Part shown: one piece after another, positions 15,791 through 24,174 of the stretch | Layout: every line of letters begins with the position of its first letter | Position numbering within the stretch: position 1 is the first letter of the stretch | Origin: Vreelandella zhaodongensis | GTDB lineage: Bacteria; Pseudomonadota; Gammaproteobacteria; Pseudomonadales; Halomonadaceae | DNA length: 64,000 nt | Direction of reading: 5' to 3' | NCBI RefSeq assembly: GCF_013415115.1 | Contig: NZ_JACCDD010000008.1 | Location: 1 to 64,000 of the forward strand | The notes under the pieces: generated by a model | Database searches by the model: none | Seen by the model: the letters and a program-made list of their open reading frames with translations, nothing else | Told to the model about the DNA's origin: nothing | Program-made: the position numbers and the translations under genes

Positions 15791-17806
15791 ATGCTCGATA
15801 CGCTCTTGCCGATACTGATTTTTACTGCCCTGGCCCTGGCAGTAATCGGCGCTGTACGCCGTATACGCCTGTGGCGTCAGGGGCGCCCCTCGCGGGTGAA
15901 CCTGCTCCAGGGGTTGATGGCCCTGCCGCGCCGCTATTTGGTGGATCTGCACCATGTCGTGGGGCGCGACAAAATGATTTCCAATACCCACGTAGCCACC
16001 GCCGGGGGCTTCGTGGCTGCCGCCGTACTGATGACCCTGGTGCATGGTCTTGGTATCGCCAAACCATTGCTAGGGGGGTTGCTGTTACTTGCTAGCACCT
16101 CTATGTTCGTCGGTAGTCTGTTCGTGGCGCGTCGGCGGCTTAACCCGCCTGCACGGCTCTCCAAGGGCCCCTGGATGCGTCTGCCAAAGAGCCTGATGGC
16201 ATTTTCGGTAGGCGTCTTCCTGATCACGCTGCCCACGGTGGGTCTGTTGCCCGAAGGTTTACTTGAAGGGGGCAGTAGTTGGCTGCTGGCGCTGGTGTTG
16301 GCGGGCGTTGTGGCCTGGGGCCTGGGGGAAATGTTCTTTGGGATGACCTGGGGCGGCCCAATGAAGCATGCCTTCGCTGGTGCCTTACATCTCGCCTTTC
16401 ACCGTCGTGCTGAGCGCTTTTCCACGAAAAAAGGGGGCACTGGCCGGTCAACGGGCCTAAAAGCGCTGAACCTGGAGGATGAAGCGGCGCCTCTGGGCGT
16501 GGAAAAGCCTGCTGACTTTACCTGGAATCAACTGCTGGGCTTCGATGCCTGCGTGCAGTGCGGTCGCTGCGAGGCGGTGTGCCCTGCGTTTGCTGCTGGC
16601 CAACCGCTCAATCCTAAAAAACTGATTCAGGATATGGTGGTGGGTTTTGCCGGTGGTAGCGATGCTGGTTATACCGGCTCTCCTTATCCTGGTAAGCCCG
16701 TGGGAGAGCACCAAGGCGCGCCTAATACGCCTATCGTGGCGCCTGTGGTGATGAAAGAAGGAAAAGCGTTGGTTGACGCTGAGACTCTCTGGTCGTGCAC
16801 GACCTGCCGTGCCTGTGTCGAAGAGTGCCCAATGATGATTGAGCATGTGGATGCGATTGTCGATATGCGCCGCCACCTTACCTTGGAGCGGGGCAAGACA
16901 CCCAATAAGGGCGCTGAGGTGCTCGACAATCTGATAGCCACCGACAACCCCGGCGGTTTCGACCCAGGCTCACGACTCAATTGGGCGGCGGATCTTAACC
17001 TACCGCTAATGGCCGATCTGAAGCAGGTTGATGTGCTGTTGTGGTTGGGTGATGGCGCCTTTGATATGCGTAACCAGCGAACCCTACGGGCTCTGGTTAA
17101 AGTGCTGCGCGCTGCCGAAGTAGACTTCGCCGCGTTAGGTGCTGAAGAGCGCGACAGCGGTGATGTAGCACGGCGTTTGGGCGATGAGGCGACGTTCCAG
17201 ACCCTTGCGAAGCGCAATATTGCCACGCTCGACCAGTACCGCTTCCTGCAAATCGTGACCTGCGACCCCCACAGTTTTCATGTGCTGGGCAACGAGTACG
17301 GTGAGCTGGGTGGCCACTATCAGGTTCGACACCACAGCACCTTCATTGCCGAGCTGTATGAGGCCGGACGGCTGACCTTTGCTCCCTGGAAAGGCGGCAG
17401 CGTTACTTATCACGACCCATGCTACTTGGGACGCTATAACGGTGAATACGAAGCCCCTCGGCGAGTGCTTAAGGCACTGGGCATCCAGGTGGCCGAGATG
17501 GAGCGCTCTGGGTTCCGTTCGCGCTGTTGCGGTGGCGGCGGTGGAGCACCGATCACTGATATTCCTGGTGAGCGACGAATTCCCGATATGCGCATGAATG
17601 ACGTCCAGCAGAGTGGCGCTGAGCTGGTGGCGGTGGGCTGCCCACAGTGTACAGCCATGCTGGAAGGCGTGGTGGATGCCAGCGCTGAAGTGCGCGATAT
17701 CGCCGAGCTGGTAGCCGATGCCCTGGTAGAGCGTCCTGCTGACGATGTGTCTGGCGTATCCCGTCGAACCGTTGCAGCGACGACTGCTGAAGAGGTGGCC
17801 TTATGA
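15791..17806 (+). CDS. dgcB: Dimethylglycine demethylase subunit B (Fe-S, CCG-domain membrane protein)
   Basis: 671 residues. The first ~210 hold several membrane helices (LLPILIFTALALAVIGAV, LLGGLLLLASTSMFVGSLF, FSVGVFLITLPTVGLLP, WLLALVLAGVVAWGLG). Two ferredoxin-like motifs follow: CVQCGRCEAVCP near 255 and CTTCRACVEECP near 336. The C-terminal half carries heterodisulfide-reductase-type CCG motifs (DPCYLGRY and RSRCCGGGGGAP, VGCPQC). This is the plan of DgcB, which partners DgcA. ATG 15791 is favoured because GAGGTGAG lies just before it; an in-frame GTG at 15782 would sit within that site. Its end overlaps etfA by four bases. Confidence 0.92.
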   Translation: MLDTLLPILIFTALALAVIGAVRRIRLWRQGRPSRVNLLQGLMALPRRYLVDLHHVVGRDKMISNTHVATAGGFVAAAVLMTLVHGLGIAKPLLGGLLLLASTSMFVGSLFVARRRLNPPARLSKGPWMRLPKSLMAFSVGVFLITLPTVGLLPEGLLEGGSSWLLALVLAGVVAWGLGEMFFGMTWGGPMKHAFAGALHLAFHRRAERFSTKKGGTGRSTGLKALNLEDEAAPLGVEKPADFTWNQLLGFDACVQCGRCEAVCPAFAAGQPLNPKKLIQDMVVGFAGGSDAGYTGSPYPGKPVGEHQGAPNTPIVAPVVMKEGKALVDAETLWSCTTCRACVEECPMMIEHVDAIVDMRRHLTLERGKTPNKGAEVLDNLIATDNPGGFDPGSRLNWAADLNLPLMADLKQVDVLLWLGDGAFDMRNQRTLRALVKVLRAAEVDFAALGAEERDSGDVARRLGDEATFQTLAKRNIATLDQYRFLQIVTCDPHSFHVLGNEYGELGGHYQVRHHSTFIAELYEAGRLTFAPWKGGSVTYHDPCYLGRYNGEYEAPRRVLKALGIQVAEMERSGFRSRCCGGGGGAPITDIPGERRIPDMRMNDVQQSGAELVAVGCPQCTAMLEGVVDASAEVRDIAELVADALVERPADDVSGVSRRTVAATTAEEVAL

Positions 17807-19098
17807 GTGAGATTATTCGTCGCGACCCGCGTCGAGAGTGGATCGCCCGGAACCGTCTTCATCCAGACCACGCCAGTGTGCTTGCGGAAATAGGGGGCGT
17901 CCAAGTAGCTAGCGAGTGGCTGGGGCCTAACGGTGTGGTTCGCAAGAACCCTCGTGCCATCGGTTTTATTGGCCCCAGCGGTGTCAAGCGGATTGATCGT
18001 AGTGGCCTCCAGCAAGGGGGGCAGGCCACCGCGACTACCACAGCAGCTCGGGAAAGCCGCCGCACGGTGACCATTGATCAGCCCGCCTTCCTGGTGGCCG
18101 TGGTGCCCGACCTGACCGGTGGACGTCTTTCAAACCATGATAAGGATCTGCTGGGGCTAGCCAGACGCGTGGCGGATGCCGATGTCGAACAGCCAGGCGC
18201 CGTGGTGGCGATCCTGTTTGGTGAGCATAAGGGCGAGGGGGACGGCGAGCTTAAGAAGCAAGCGCTTGGCGAAGCCGGGATCGATCGCGTTGTGCATCTT
18301 GATGATGAGCTTTACGCTGGGTTTGCTCCCGAGGCACGGTTGGCGGTGTTAAGTGCCGTAGAACGTGAGATGACGCCGCGTTTCTGGCTGTTGCCGGATT
18401 CTCCCCTGGGCGGAGCCGATCTGGGGCGGAGGTTGGCGTTACGGTTGGGTGAACGCGCTGCCACGGGTGTGTGGCAGATTGAAGCTGACGACGAGGCACC
18501 TTTGGGCTGGCAATGCACTGCCCGTGGCGCCGCTGGAAGTCTGGATATCCAGCGCCCTCTGCCGCGGGTTGCCCTGGCGTTGGCCGAGTGCGCCGAACCG
18601 GTGGATGAGACACGCCACGCTGCCGAACCGCTAAGCCTTGTCGATGAGATTCCTACGATTCTTTCGCGTATTGAAGATCTGGGGCAGGTGGCGGTAGATC
18701 CTGCTGGCGTAGCGCTAGCCGAGGCTGAGTTCATCCTCTCTGGCGGCAATGGCGTCAAGCAGTGGGACGCCTTCCACCATGCTGCGAAAGTGCTGGGCGC
18801 TACCGAAGGGGCGTCGCGTGTTGCGGTGGACGACGGCTTTATGGCTCGAGATCGTCAGGTGGGTGCGACCGGCACTTGGGTGACCGCTCGGGTATATATG
18901 GCGGTGGGTATTTCAGGCGCTATTCAGCACCTACAGGGCATTCAGCGCTGCGACAAGGTAGTGGCGATCAATCTCGATCCGGGGTGTGACATTATCAAAC
19001 GCGCCGACCTGGCGGTGATTGGCGACAGCACGCAAATTCTTGCCGCGTTGGTAGCCATGGTAGAACAGCAGCGAGGAGGGCAGCGTGATGCAGCCTGA
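17803..19098 (+). CDS. etfA: Electron transfer flavoprotein alpha subunit, long form
   Basis: 431 residues. The C-terminal ~130 residues carry the FAD-binding signature of EtfA: GATGTWVTARVYMAVGISGAIQHLQGI and VAINLDPGCDIIKRADLAVIGD. The central part (FLVAVVPDLTGGRLSNHDKDLLGLARRVAD) is the ETF N-terminal-like domain. About 100 residues precede it, longer than the usual ~310-residue EtfA; they are polar and of unknown role. ATG overlaps the dgcB stop, so translation is probably coupled. Most likely accepts electrons from DgcAB-catalysed demethylation and passes them toward the quinone pool. Confidence 0.9.
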   Translation: MSEIIRRDPRREWIARNRLHPDHASVLAEIGGVQVASEWLGPNGVVRKNPRAIGFIGPSGVKRIDRSGLQQGGQATATTTAARESRRTVTIDQPAFLVAVVPDLTGGRLSNHDKDLLGLARRVADADVEQPGAVVAILFGEHKGEGDGELKKQALGEAGIDRVVHLDDELYAGFAPEARLAVLSAVEREMTPRFWLLPDSPLGGADLGRRLALRLGERAATGVWQIEADDEAPLGWQCTARGAAGSLDIQRPLPRVALALAECAEPVDETRHAAEPLSLVDEIPTILSRIEDLGQVAVDPAGVALAEAEFILSGGNGVKQWDAFHHAAKVLGATEGASRVAVDDGFMARDRQVGATGTWVTARVYMAVGISGAIQHLQGIQRCDKVVAINLDPGCDIIKRADLAVIGDSTQILAALVAMVEQQRGGQRDAA

Positions 19099-19930
19099 GC
19101 AACAGCAAAAACAACAAAAACAGGGTATCGATGTGACGGTGCTGGTTTCCATAGGGCGCCATCCTATTACCGGCCGTGCGCGACGCGCCGAGCAGGATGC
19201 CCGGGGTCTGGAGCTTGCGCTGGCCATGGAAGCCGAACTGCCGGGCAGCCGGATTAACGTACTGCATGCTGGTTCTCAGGATGTCGACAGCGAGGTAGCC
19301 CTGCGCAGTTACTTGGGTATGGCCACAGGCGTTGGTATGGGGCTTGAGTCTATGACCTTGCTGGAGCAGCCTGATGGCAGCGATGCCATTCTACCGCTGG
19401 TGGAACATTTAGCCGCTACCTCGCCCCAGCTAGTGATCACCGGCGCCCGGGCAGAGCGCGGAGAAGGCTCTGGGCTTTTGCCCTATGCGCTGGCAGAGCA
19501 TCTCGGTTGGCCGTTAGTGAATAGCTTGGCGTCGATAGAGAAAGTGGAAAATGGCGTGGTAACGCTTCTTCAGGCGCTGCCGCGGGGCCAGCGTCGCCGT
19601 CTTAAGGTGCGTCTGCCTGCTATCATCAGCGTGGATGAAGCAGCACCGGCGGCGCGTCAGAGCGCCTTTGGCCCAGCTCGTCGAGCTACCTTCTCTGTGT
19701 CACCCACCGCCTCAGACGCCGACAGTGAGCTGGCCCAGTGGCACTTGAGCCCCGCACGTAAGCGACCCAAACGTCTGAAAATCATCAAATCCGCTTCAGC
19801 AAGAGATCGCTTCAAAGCGGCGGCCTCTAAAGCTGAGGGCAAGGGGGGGCAAGTGCTCACCGATGTCACCCCCGAACAGGGCGCCGAGGCGATCTATAAG
19901 CTACTCAAGGAAGAGGATGTGCTGCGCTGA
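19085..19930 (+). CDS. etfB: Electron transfer flavoprotein beta subunit
   Basis: 281 residues. The ETF beta fold is visible: VTVLVSIGRHPITGRARRAEQDARGLELAL near the start, VITGARAERGEGSGLLPYALAEHLGWPLVNSLASIE in the AMP/FAD-contact region, and RLKVRLPAIISVDEAAPAAR near residue 180. It has an extra ~40-residue basic tail (RKRPKRLKIIKSASARDRFKAAASK) beyond typical EtfB. It overlaps etfA by 14 bases and ends the operon. It should pair with the long EtfA encoded just upstream. The family normally starts near the VTVLVS strand, so the first ~15 Gln-rich residues may be dispensable. Confidence 0.9.
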   Translation: MMQPEQQQKQQKQGIDVTVLVSIGRHPITGRARRAEQDARGLELALAMEAELPGSRINVLHAGSQDVDSEVALRSYLGMATGVGMGLESMTLLEQPDGSDAILPLVEHLAATSPQLVITGARAERGEGSGLLPYALAEHLGWPLVNSLASIEKVENGVVTLLQALPRGQRRRLKVRLPAIISVDEAAPAARQSAFGPARRATFSVSPTASDADSELAQWHLSPARKRPKRLKIIKSASARDRFKAAASKAEGKGGQVLTDVTPEQGAEAIYKLLKEEDVLR

Positions 19931-19960
19931 AGTTTTTATCACGGCATATTAGCAGCCTTA

Positions 19961-19988
19961 AAGCCCACTCCTTGTAGTGGGTTTTTTT
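19961..19988 (+). terminator. Terminator after the dgc-etf operon
   Basis: CCCACT (19964-19969) pairs with AGTGGG (19976-19981), extended by AAG/TTT and followed by seven T. It also lies just past the end of the convergent DMT transporter gene and may act for both strands. Confidence 0.88.
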
Positions 19989-20008
19989 GTTGTCTACGTT
20001 GTTACTGT

Positions 20009-20896
20009 CTATTTGCCAACAAAACCTGGATAAAGCCGCAGCCGCTGTCTTTCTAGGTGTAACCCCATCCAGGCGTGTAGCACCAGCACCGTGATGACGA
20101 CGGCCCCGCCCAGCAGCGTTGAGATCGCTGGTGCCTCGTTTAGCATCCACCACACCCACAGCGTGCCTAGTGCGGTTTCGACCAGATAAAACAGCGCCAC
20201 CTCAGTGGAAGGCAGGTAGCGGGTGGCGCTATTAATCAGCACCGTGGCCAAAGGCATTTGCACCAGCCCCATTAGCGCTAGTACGCCATAGCGCTCGGCA
20301 TCAAGCGCCAGCGGCGATGCCAGAGGGAGGGCAATCACCGCCGAGAGCAACCCACCACCGGCAATCACGGTCATGGGGTCAATGGTTGGGTAGCGGCGAA
20401 GCAAGGTCAGGTTACCGCCGATGGCCGCCGCTGCCGCTAAGGCATAAAGGTTACCCACCAGCATTCCCCGAGCACCTTCTCCCATGAAAACCAAACTCAT
20501 GCCCAGCATGCAGATAACAATGGCTAGCAGCGTTCGCCGCGGCACTTTTTCACCCAAAAAGACCCGTGAAAACAGCGCGGCAAACAGTGGTGCTGTGCTC
20601 AGGATCACGACTACGTTGGCCACCTTGGCGTTCATCACTGCCAACACAAATAGGCTCGAAATTAAGCCCAGAAGCAGTGCGGAGGCCAGGGATGAAAACG
20701 GATTGCTGCTCAGCGTTGCTAACCGACTACCAACGCAGCACAGCACTCCTAGTACGCAGAACATCAAAAAACCGCGCCAGAATACGATGGTCCAGCCATC
20801 TGTATTGGCAAGGCGGATAAGCAGGCCGTCGAAACTGAGAAACACCACGCCCAGTATCACCATGAGCAGACCGCGCTGATAAGAATTTGACTGCAT
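20009..20896 (-). CDS. EamA/DMT-superfamily transporter
   Basis: 295 residues with ten hydrophobic helices in two EamA repeats (RGLLMVILGVVFLSFDGLLIRLAN early; LYALAAAAAIGGNLTLLRRYPTI and YLPSTEVALFYLVETALGTLWVWW late). Such proteins export or import metabolites, often amino acids or related compounds; the substrate cannot be read here. It begins 66 bases after the BCCT gene on the same strand, so the two are likely co-transcribed, which links it to betaine or its breakdown products. Confidence 0.85.
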   Translation of the reverse strand: MQSNSYQRGLLMVILGVVFLSFDGLLIRLANTDGWTIVFWRGFLMFCVLGVLCCVGSRLATLSSNPFSSLASALLLGLISSLFVLAVMNAKVANVVVILSTAPLFAALFSRVFLGEKVPRRTLLAIVICMLGMSLVFMGEGARGMLVGNLYALAAAAAIGGNLTLLRRYPTIDPMTVIAGGGLLSAVIALPLASPLALDAERYGVLALMGLVQMPLATVLINSATRYLPSTEVALFYLVETALGTLWVWWMLNEAPAISTLLGGAVVITVLVLHAWMGLHLERQRLRLYPGFVGK

Positions 20897-20962
20897 TGTC
20901 TTGGTACCTGGTCGGTAAAAGAGGGCAACCGCCCGCTGGTTGGGCGGGTGGTTGCGGGGAGA

Positions 20963-22543
20963 TTACTTGGCGGTTTTGGGTATCGCGTTCAGCTGTCGCC
21001 ACTCCTTATTAAGACCTAAGTAAAGACTGACGCACATCATTAACAGTACCAGTGTGAAGGGCAGCCCTGTGGCTACCGCGCCCGCCTGGAGCGCACTGAG
21101 CGCGGTGCTACCTCCGCCATACAGCAGCACTCCAGCAATGACGCCTTCAAGTGCGGCCCAAAACACGCGCTGGCCCTTGGGGGCATCGGTCTTGCCGCCA
21201 GCGGTAATGTTGTCGATGACTAGCGAGCCGGAGTCCGATGACGTGATGAAGAAAACCAGTACCAGGATAATCGCCAGTGTTGACGTTATGCTGGTGAGAG
21301 GCAACTGCTCCAGCATATGGAACATGGCAAGCGAGACGTCGCCAATACCATTGGCCAGCTCACCTACGCTGTTTGTGGCCTGAAACAGCGCTGTGCCACC
21401 GAAGGCGCTCATCCACACCAGGGTGACTAGCGTTGGTACCAGCAGCACGGCGATCAGAAACTCACGCACCGTACGTCCACGTGATACGCGAGCGATAAAC
21501 ATGCCGACAAACGGAGACCAGGAGATCCACCACGCCCAGTAAAAGATGGTCCAGCCGTGATACCAAGTGTCATCATCGCGGCCAATCCAGTTCGACAGTG
21601 GTAGCAGGTGGTTCGCATAGTCTAGTGCAGTGGTGCCAATGCCCATCAAAATCATAAGAGTAGGCCCTGCTACCACAACAAATAGAAGCAGTGCTGCCGC
21701 GATGATCATATTGATATTCGAGAACAGCTTGACGCCCCCGTCGATCCCCCGCCAAACCGAGATCAGCGCAATCACTGTGACGACTAGGATAATCGCCAGC
21801 TGGGTACCGATGGTGTTGGGTATATCGAACAGATGAGCGAGCCCACCTGCCGCTTGGGTAGCGCCAAAGCCAAGCGAGGTGGCTAGTCCAAAAATAGTGG
21901 CCAGCACGGCAAGAATATCGATGATATGGCCTGCCCAGCCGCGAGTATGCTCACCTAAAATTGGATAAAAGGCGGAGCGCAGCGTGAGTGGCAAGCCCTT
22001 GTTATAGGCAAAGAACGCCAGCGAGAGTGCGACAACTGCGTAGATTGCCCAGGGATGCAGCCCCCAATGAAACATGGTCGCGCCCATGGCGGCACTAACG
22101 CCTTCTGGCGTGCCTGCTGGGGCATTTAGAGGCGTACCGTACCAATTGGTGTAGTAGGCCACCGGCTCAGCAACGCTCCAGAACATTAGGCCGATACCCA
22201 TGCCCGCCGCAAATAGCATGGCGAACCAGGACGTGCGCGAGTACTCCGGCTGGGCATCGCTGCCGCCTAAACGAATTCGCCCGAGTGGCAAGCAGATCAG
22301 CACGAGGCAGAACACCACAAAGGCATTGCCTGCAATCATAAACAGCCAGTCAAAGTGTTCAATTGACCAGTTTTTGGCAAGCCCTAGATGCGTATTAGCG
22401 GCATCTGGGTAGACCAGTGCGTAAAGAATGAATAGTAGAATGGCAATAGCGGAGAGTGGAAATACGGGGTTATGAAAGTCCAGCCCCATTATCTGAGTAT
22501 TGTCCTGTCCGGGGGACAGAACTGGGTCTTCATTGTTCTTCAT
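20963..22543 (-). CDS. BCCT-family betaine/choline/carnitine transporter
   Basis: 526 residues and about twelve membrane helices. The BCCT signature GWTIFYWAWWISWSPFVGMFIARVSRGR is complete near residues 324-352, including the Trp-rich box that binds quaternary ammonium compounds; FFITSSDSGSLVIDN is the other conserved block. Location among betaine genes favours glycine betaine uptake, but choline or carnitine cannot be excluded. AAGGA lies seven bases before the ATG. The N-terminal tail is short, with no osmosensor domain of the BetP type seen. It is divergent from fdhA. Confidence 0.92.
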   Translation of the reverse strand: MKNNEDPVLSPGQDNTQIMGLDFHNPVFPLSAIAILLFILYALVYPDAANTHLGLAKNWSIEHFDWLFMIAGNAFVVFCLVLICLPLGRIRLGGSDAQPEYSRTSWFAMLFAAGMGIGLMFWSVAEPVAYYTNWYGTPLNAPAGTPEGVSAAMGATMFHWGLHPWAIYAVVALSLAFFAYNKGLPLTLRSAFYPILGEHTRGWAGHIIDILAVLATIFGLATSLGFGATQAAGGLAHLFDIPNTIGTQLAIILVVTVIALISVWRGIDGGVKLFSNINMIIAAALLLFVVVAGPTLMILMGIGTTALDYANHLLPLSNWIGRDDDTWYHGWTIFYWAWWISWSPFVGMFIARVSRGRTVREFLIAVLLVPTLVTLVWMSAFGGTALFQATNSVGELANGIGDVSLAMFHMLEQLPLTSITSTLAIILVLVFFITSSDSGSLVIDNITAGGKTDAPKGQRVFWAALEGVIAGVLLYGGGSTALSALQAGAVATGLPFTLVLLMMCVSLYLGLNKEWRQLNAIPKTAK

Positions 22544-22631
22544 TAGGTGTCCTTGGTGGCTGTTGTTAGATAGCGGCGATGCGCCCGCATCACCGACACA
22601 GCGAATTGTTGGGCCTGTTTCAGGGGGAGAG

Positions 22632-22646
22632 TGTCGTGAAAGCGAC
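22632..22646 (+). promoter_or_regulatory. TGTCGTG-N4-CGAC motif between BCCT gene and fdhA
   Basis: TGTCGTGAAAGCGAC at 22632-22646 shares eleven identical positions with the dgc-operon palindrome (TGTCGTG, four variable bases, CGAC). It lies about 155 bases before fdhA and 90 from the BCCT start. Candidate shared regulator site; binding is untested. Confidence 0.4.
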
Positions 22647-22787
22647 CTTCAGCTATTCGTCTTGGCTGGGATGTCTTGAATAGGTATGTGAATGCCTTTG
22701 TGGGGTAAGTCCCTAGGCACGGAGGGGATAGGGTGGGAAAGCGCTATCCACTATCAAAAGCACAACAATTAACAACAGGAGCTAGCC

Positions 22788-23981
22788 ATGAATGCAGCCA
22801 ACCGCGGAGTGGTCTACAAAGGGCCGGGTGAAGTCGCCGTCGAATCGATCGCCTATCCTGAGCTCGCCATCGGCAATCGCAAATGCGATCACGGTGTGAT
22901 TCTCAAAGTCGTCACCACCAATATCTGCGGCAGCGACCAGCACATGGTGCGCGGCCGTACCACCGCACCGTCCGGTCTGGTGCTCGGCCACGAAATCACT
23001 GGCCTAGTGGTCGAGTGTGGTCGCGACGTCGAGTTTATCCGCCCAGGTGACTTGGTCTCAGTGCCATTTAATATTGCTTGTGGTCGTTGTCGTAACTGTA
23101 AAGAAGGCCGAACCGGCATCTGCTTGAACGTTAACCCCTCTCGTCCGGGAGCTGCTTATGGCTATGTGGATATGGGCGGCTGGGTGGGTGGCCAGACCGA
23201 ATACGTGATGGTTCCCTACGCGGACTTTAACCTGTTGAAGTTCCCCGATACCGATCAGGCGATGGAGAAGATCAAAGATTTAACCCTGCTTTCCGATATC
23301 TTCCCCACTGGCTTCCATGGTTGCGTTACGGCCGGTGTTGGCCCTGGCAGCACGGTCTATATTGCGGGGGCTGGCCCTGTGGGACTGGCGGCGGCAGTTT
23401 CTGCTCAGCTGCTTGGTGCGGCCTGTGTCATTGTCGGCGATATGATCGAAGACCGTTTAGCCCAGGCGCGCAGCTTTGGTTGCGAGACCATCGACCTGAC
23501 CCAGGACGGCGACATGGCCGACAAGATCGAGGTGATTCTCGGCGAGCGTGAAGTTGATGCTTTTGTTGACTGTGTCGGATTCGAAGCCCACGCCTGCGGT
23601 TGCAACCATGGTAAAGAAGCGCCTGCGACCGTGCTGAACTCGGCGATGTCGCTGACTCGCGCGGGCGGCCAGATCGGCATTCCAGGTCTGTATGTGACCG
23701 AAGACCCCGGCGCCGCTGACGACGACGCTAAGCAGGGTGCCTTGAGTATGCGCTTCGGCCTCGGCTGGGCGAAATCCCACAGTTTTCATACCGGACAGTG
23801 CCCGGTAATGAAGTATCACCGCCCGCTGATGCAAGCTATCCTATTCGGTAAAGTTAAGATCGCCGATGCGGTAAATGTACAGATGATCACCCTGGATCAG
23901 GCGCCCCAAGGGTATGCCGACTTCGATGGCGGAGCCGCCAAGAAATTCGTCATTGATCCCCACGGCAGTGTGCCTGCATAA
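22788..23981 (+). CDS. fdhA: Glutathione-independent formaldehyde dehydrogenase
   Basis: 397 residues, zinc-containing medium-chain dehydrogenase. Catalytic zinc region TTNICGSDQHMV and GHEITG; structural zinc loop CGRCRNCKEGRTGIC; NAD Rossmann loop VYIAGAGPVGLAAAV near residue 190. The long insertion with GFEAHACGCNHGKEAPATVLN is characteristic of the Pseudomonas putida-type FdhA that oxidises formaldehyde to formate without glutathione. In pseudomonads this gene belongs to the betaine locus, where demethylation releases formaldehyde. It is preceded by a candidate regulatory motif and followed by a tandem repeat and terminator. Confidence 0.94.
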   Translation: MNAANRGVVYKGPGEVAVESIAYPELAIGNRKCDHGVILKVVTTNICGSDQHMVRGRTTAPSGLVLGHEITGLVVECGRDVEFIRPGDLVSVPFNIACGRCRNCKEGRTGICLNVNPSRPGAAYGYVDMGGWVGGQTEYVMVPYADFNLLKFPDTDQAMEKIKDLTLLSDIFPTGFHGCVTAGVGPGSTVYIAGAGPVGLAAAVSAQLLGAACVIVGDMIEDRLAQARSFGCETIDLTQDGDMADKIEVILGEREVDAFVDCVGFEAHACGCNHGKEAPATVLNSAMSLTRAGGQIGIPGLYVTEDPGAADDDAKQGALSMRFGLGWAKSHSFHTGQCPVMKYHRPLMQAILFGKVKIADAVNVQMITLDQAPQGYADFDGGAAKKFVIDPHGSVPA

Positions 23982-24010
23982 GGCGGAAGTGCCTGCCTGC
24001 CCGCAGGGGA

Positions 24011-24094
24011 TACGAGATAGATAGCTCGAAACAGGTAGTCAGAAATAGGTAGTTAGAAATAGATAGATCGAAATAGATCGTTCAGGATAGATAG
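24011..24094. repeat. Tandem array of six 14-base units
   Basis: Units begin at 24011, 24025, 24039, 24053, 24067 and 24081 with no spacers. Consensus TYMGAAATAGRTAG. The array is purine-rich, unlike its surroundings, and lies between the fdhA stop and the following terminator. Confidence 0.8.
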
Positions 24095-24103
24095 TAAGAC
24101 CCT

Positions 24104-24131
24104 AGACGGCACCCCGCGGGGTGCCGTCTTC
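24104..24131 (+). terminator. Hairpin after fdhA and the tandem array
   Basis: Twelve-base arms AGACGGCACCCC (24104-24115) and GGGGTGCCGTCT (24118-24129); the central bases must open to form a loop. A short T-rich stretch follows. It separates fdhA from the formate dehydrogenase genes. Confidence 0.8.
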
Positions 24132-24174
24132 GTTCATTCGGTATACCGCCGATCAAGATAATAATGAGTGACCC

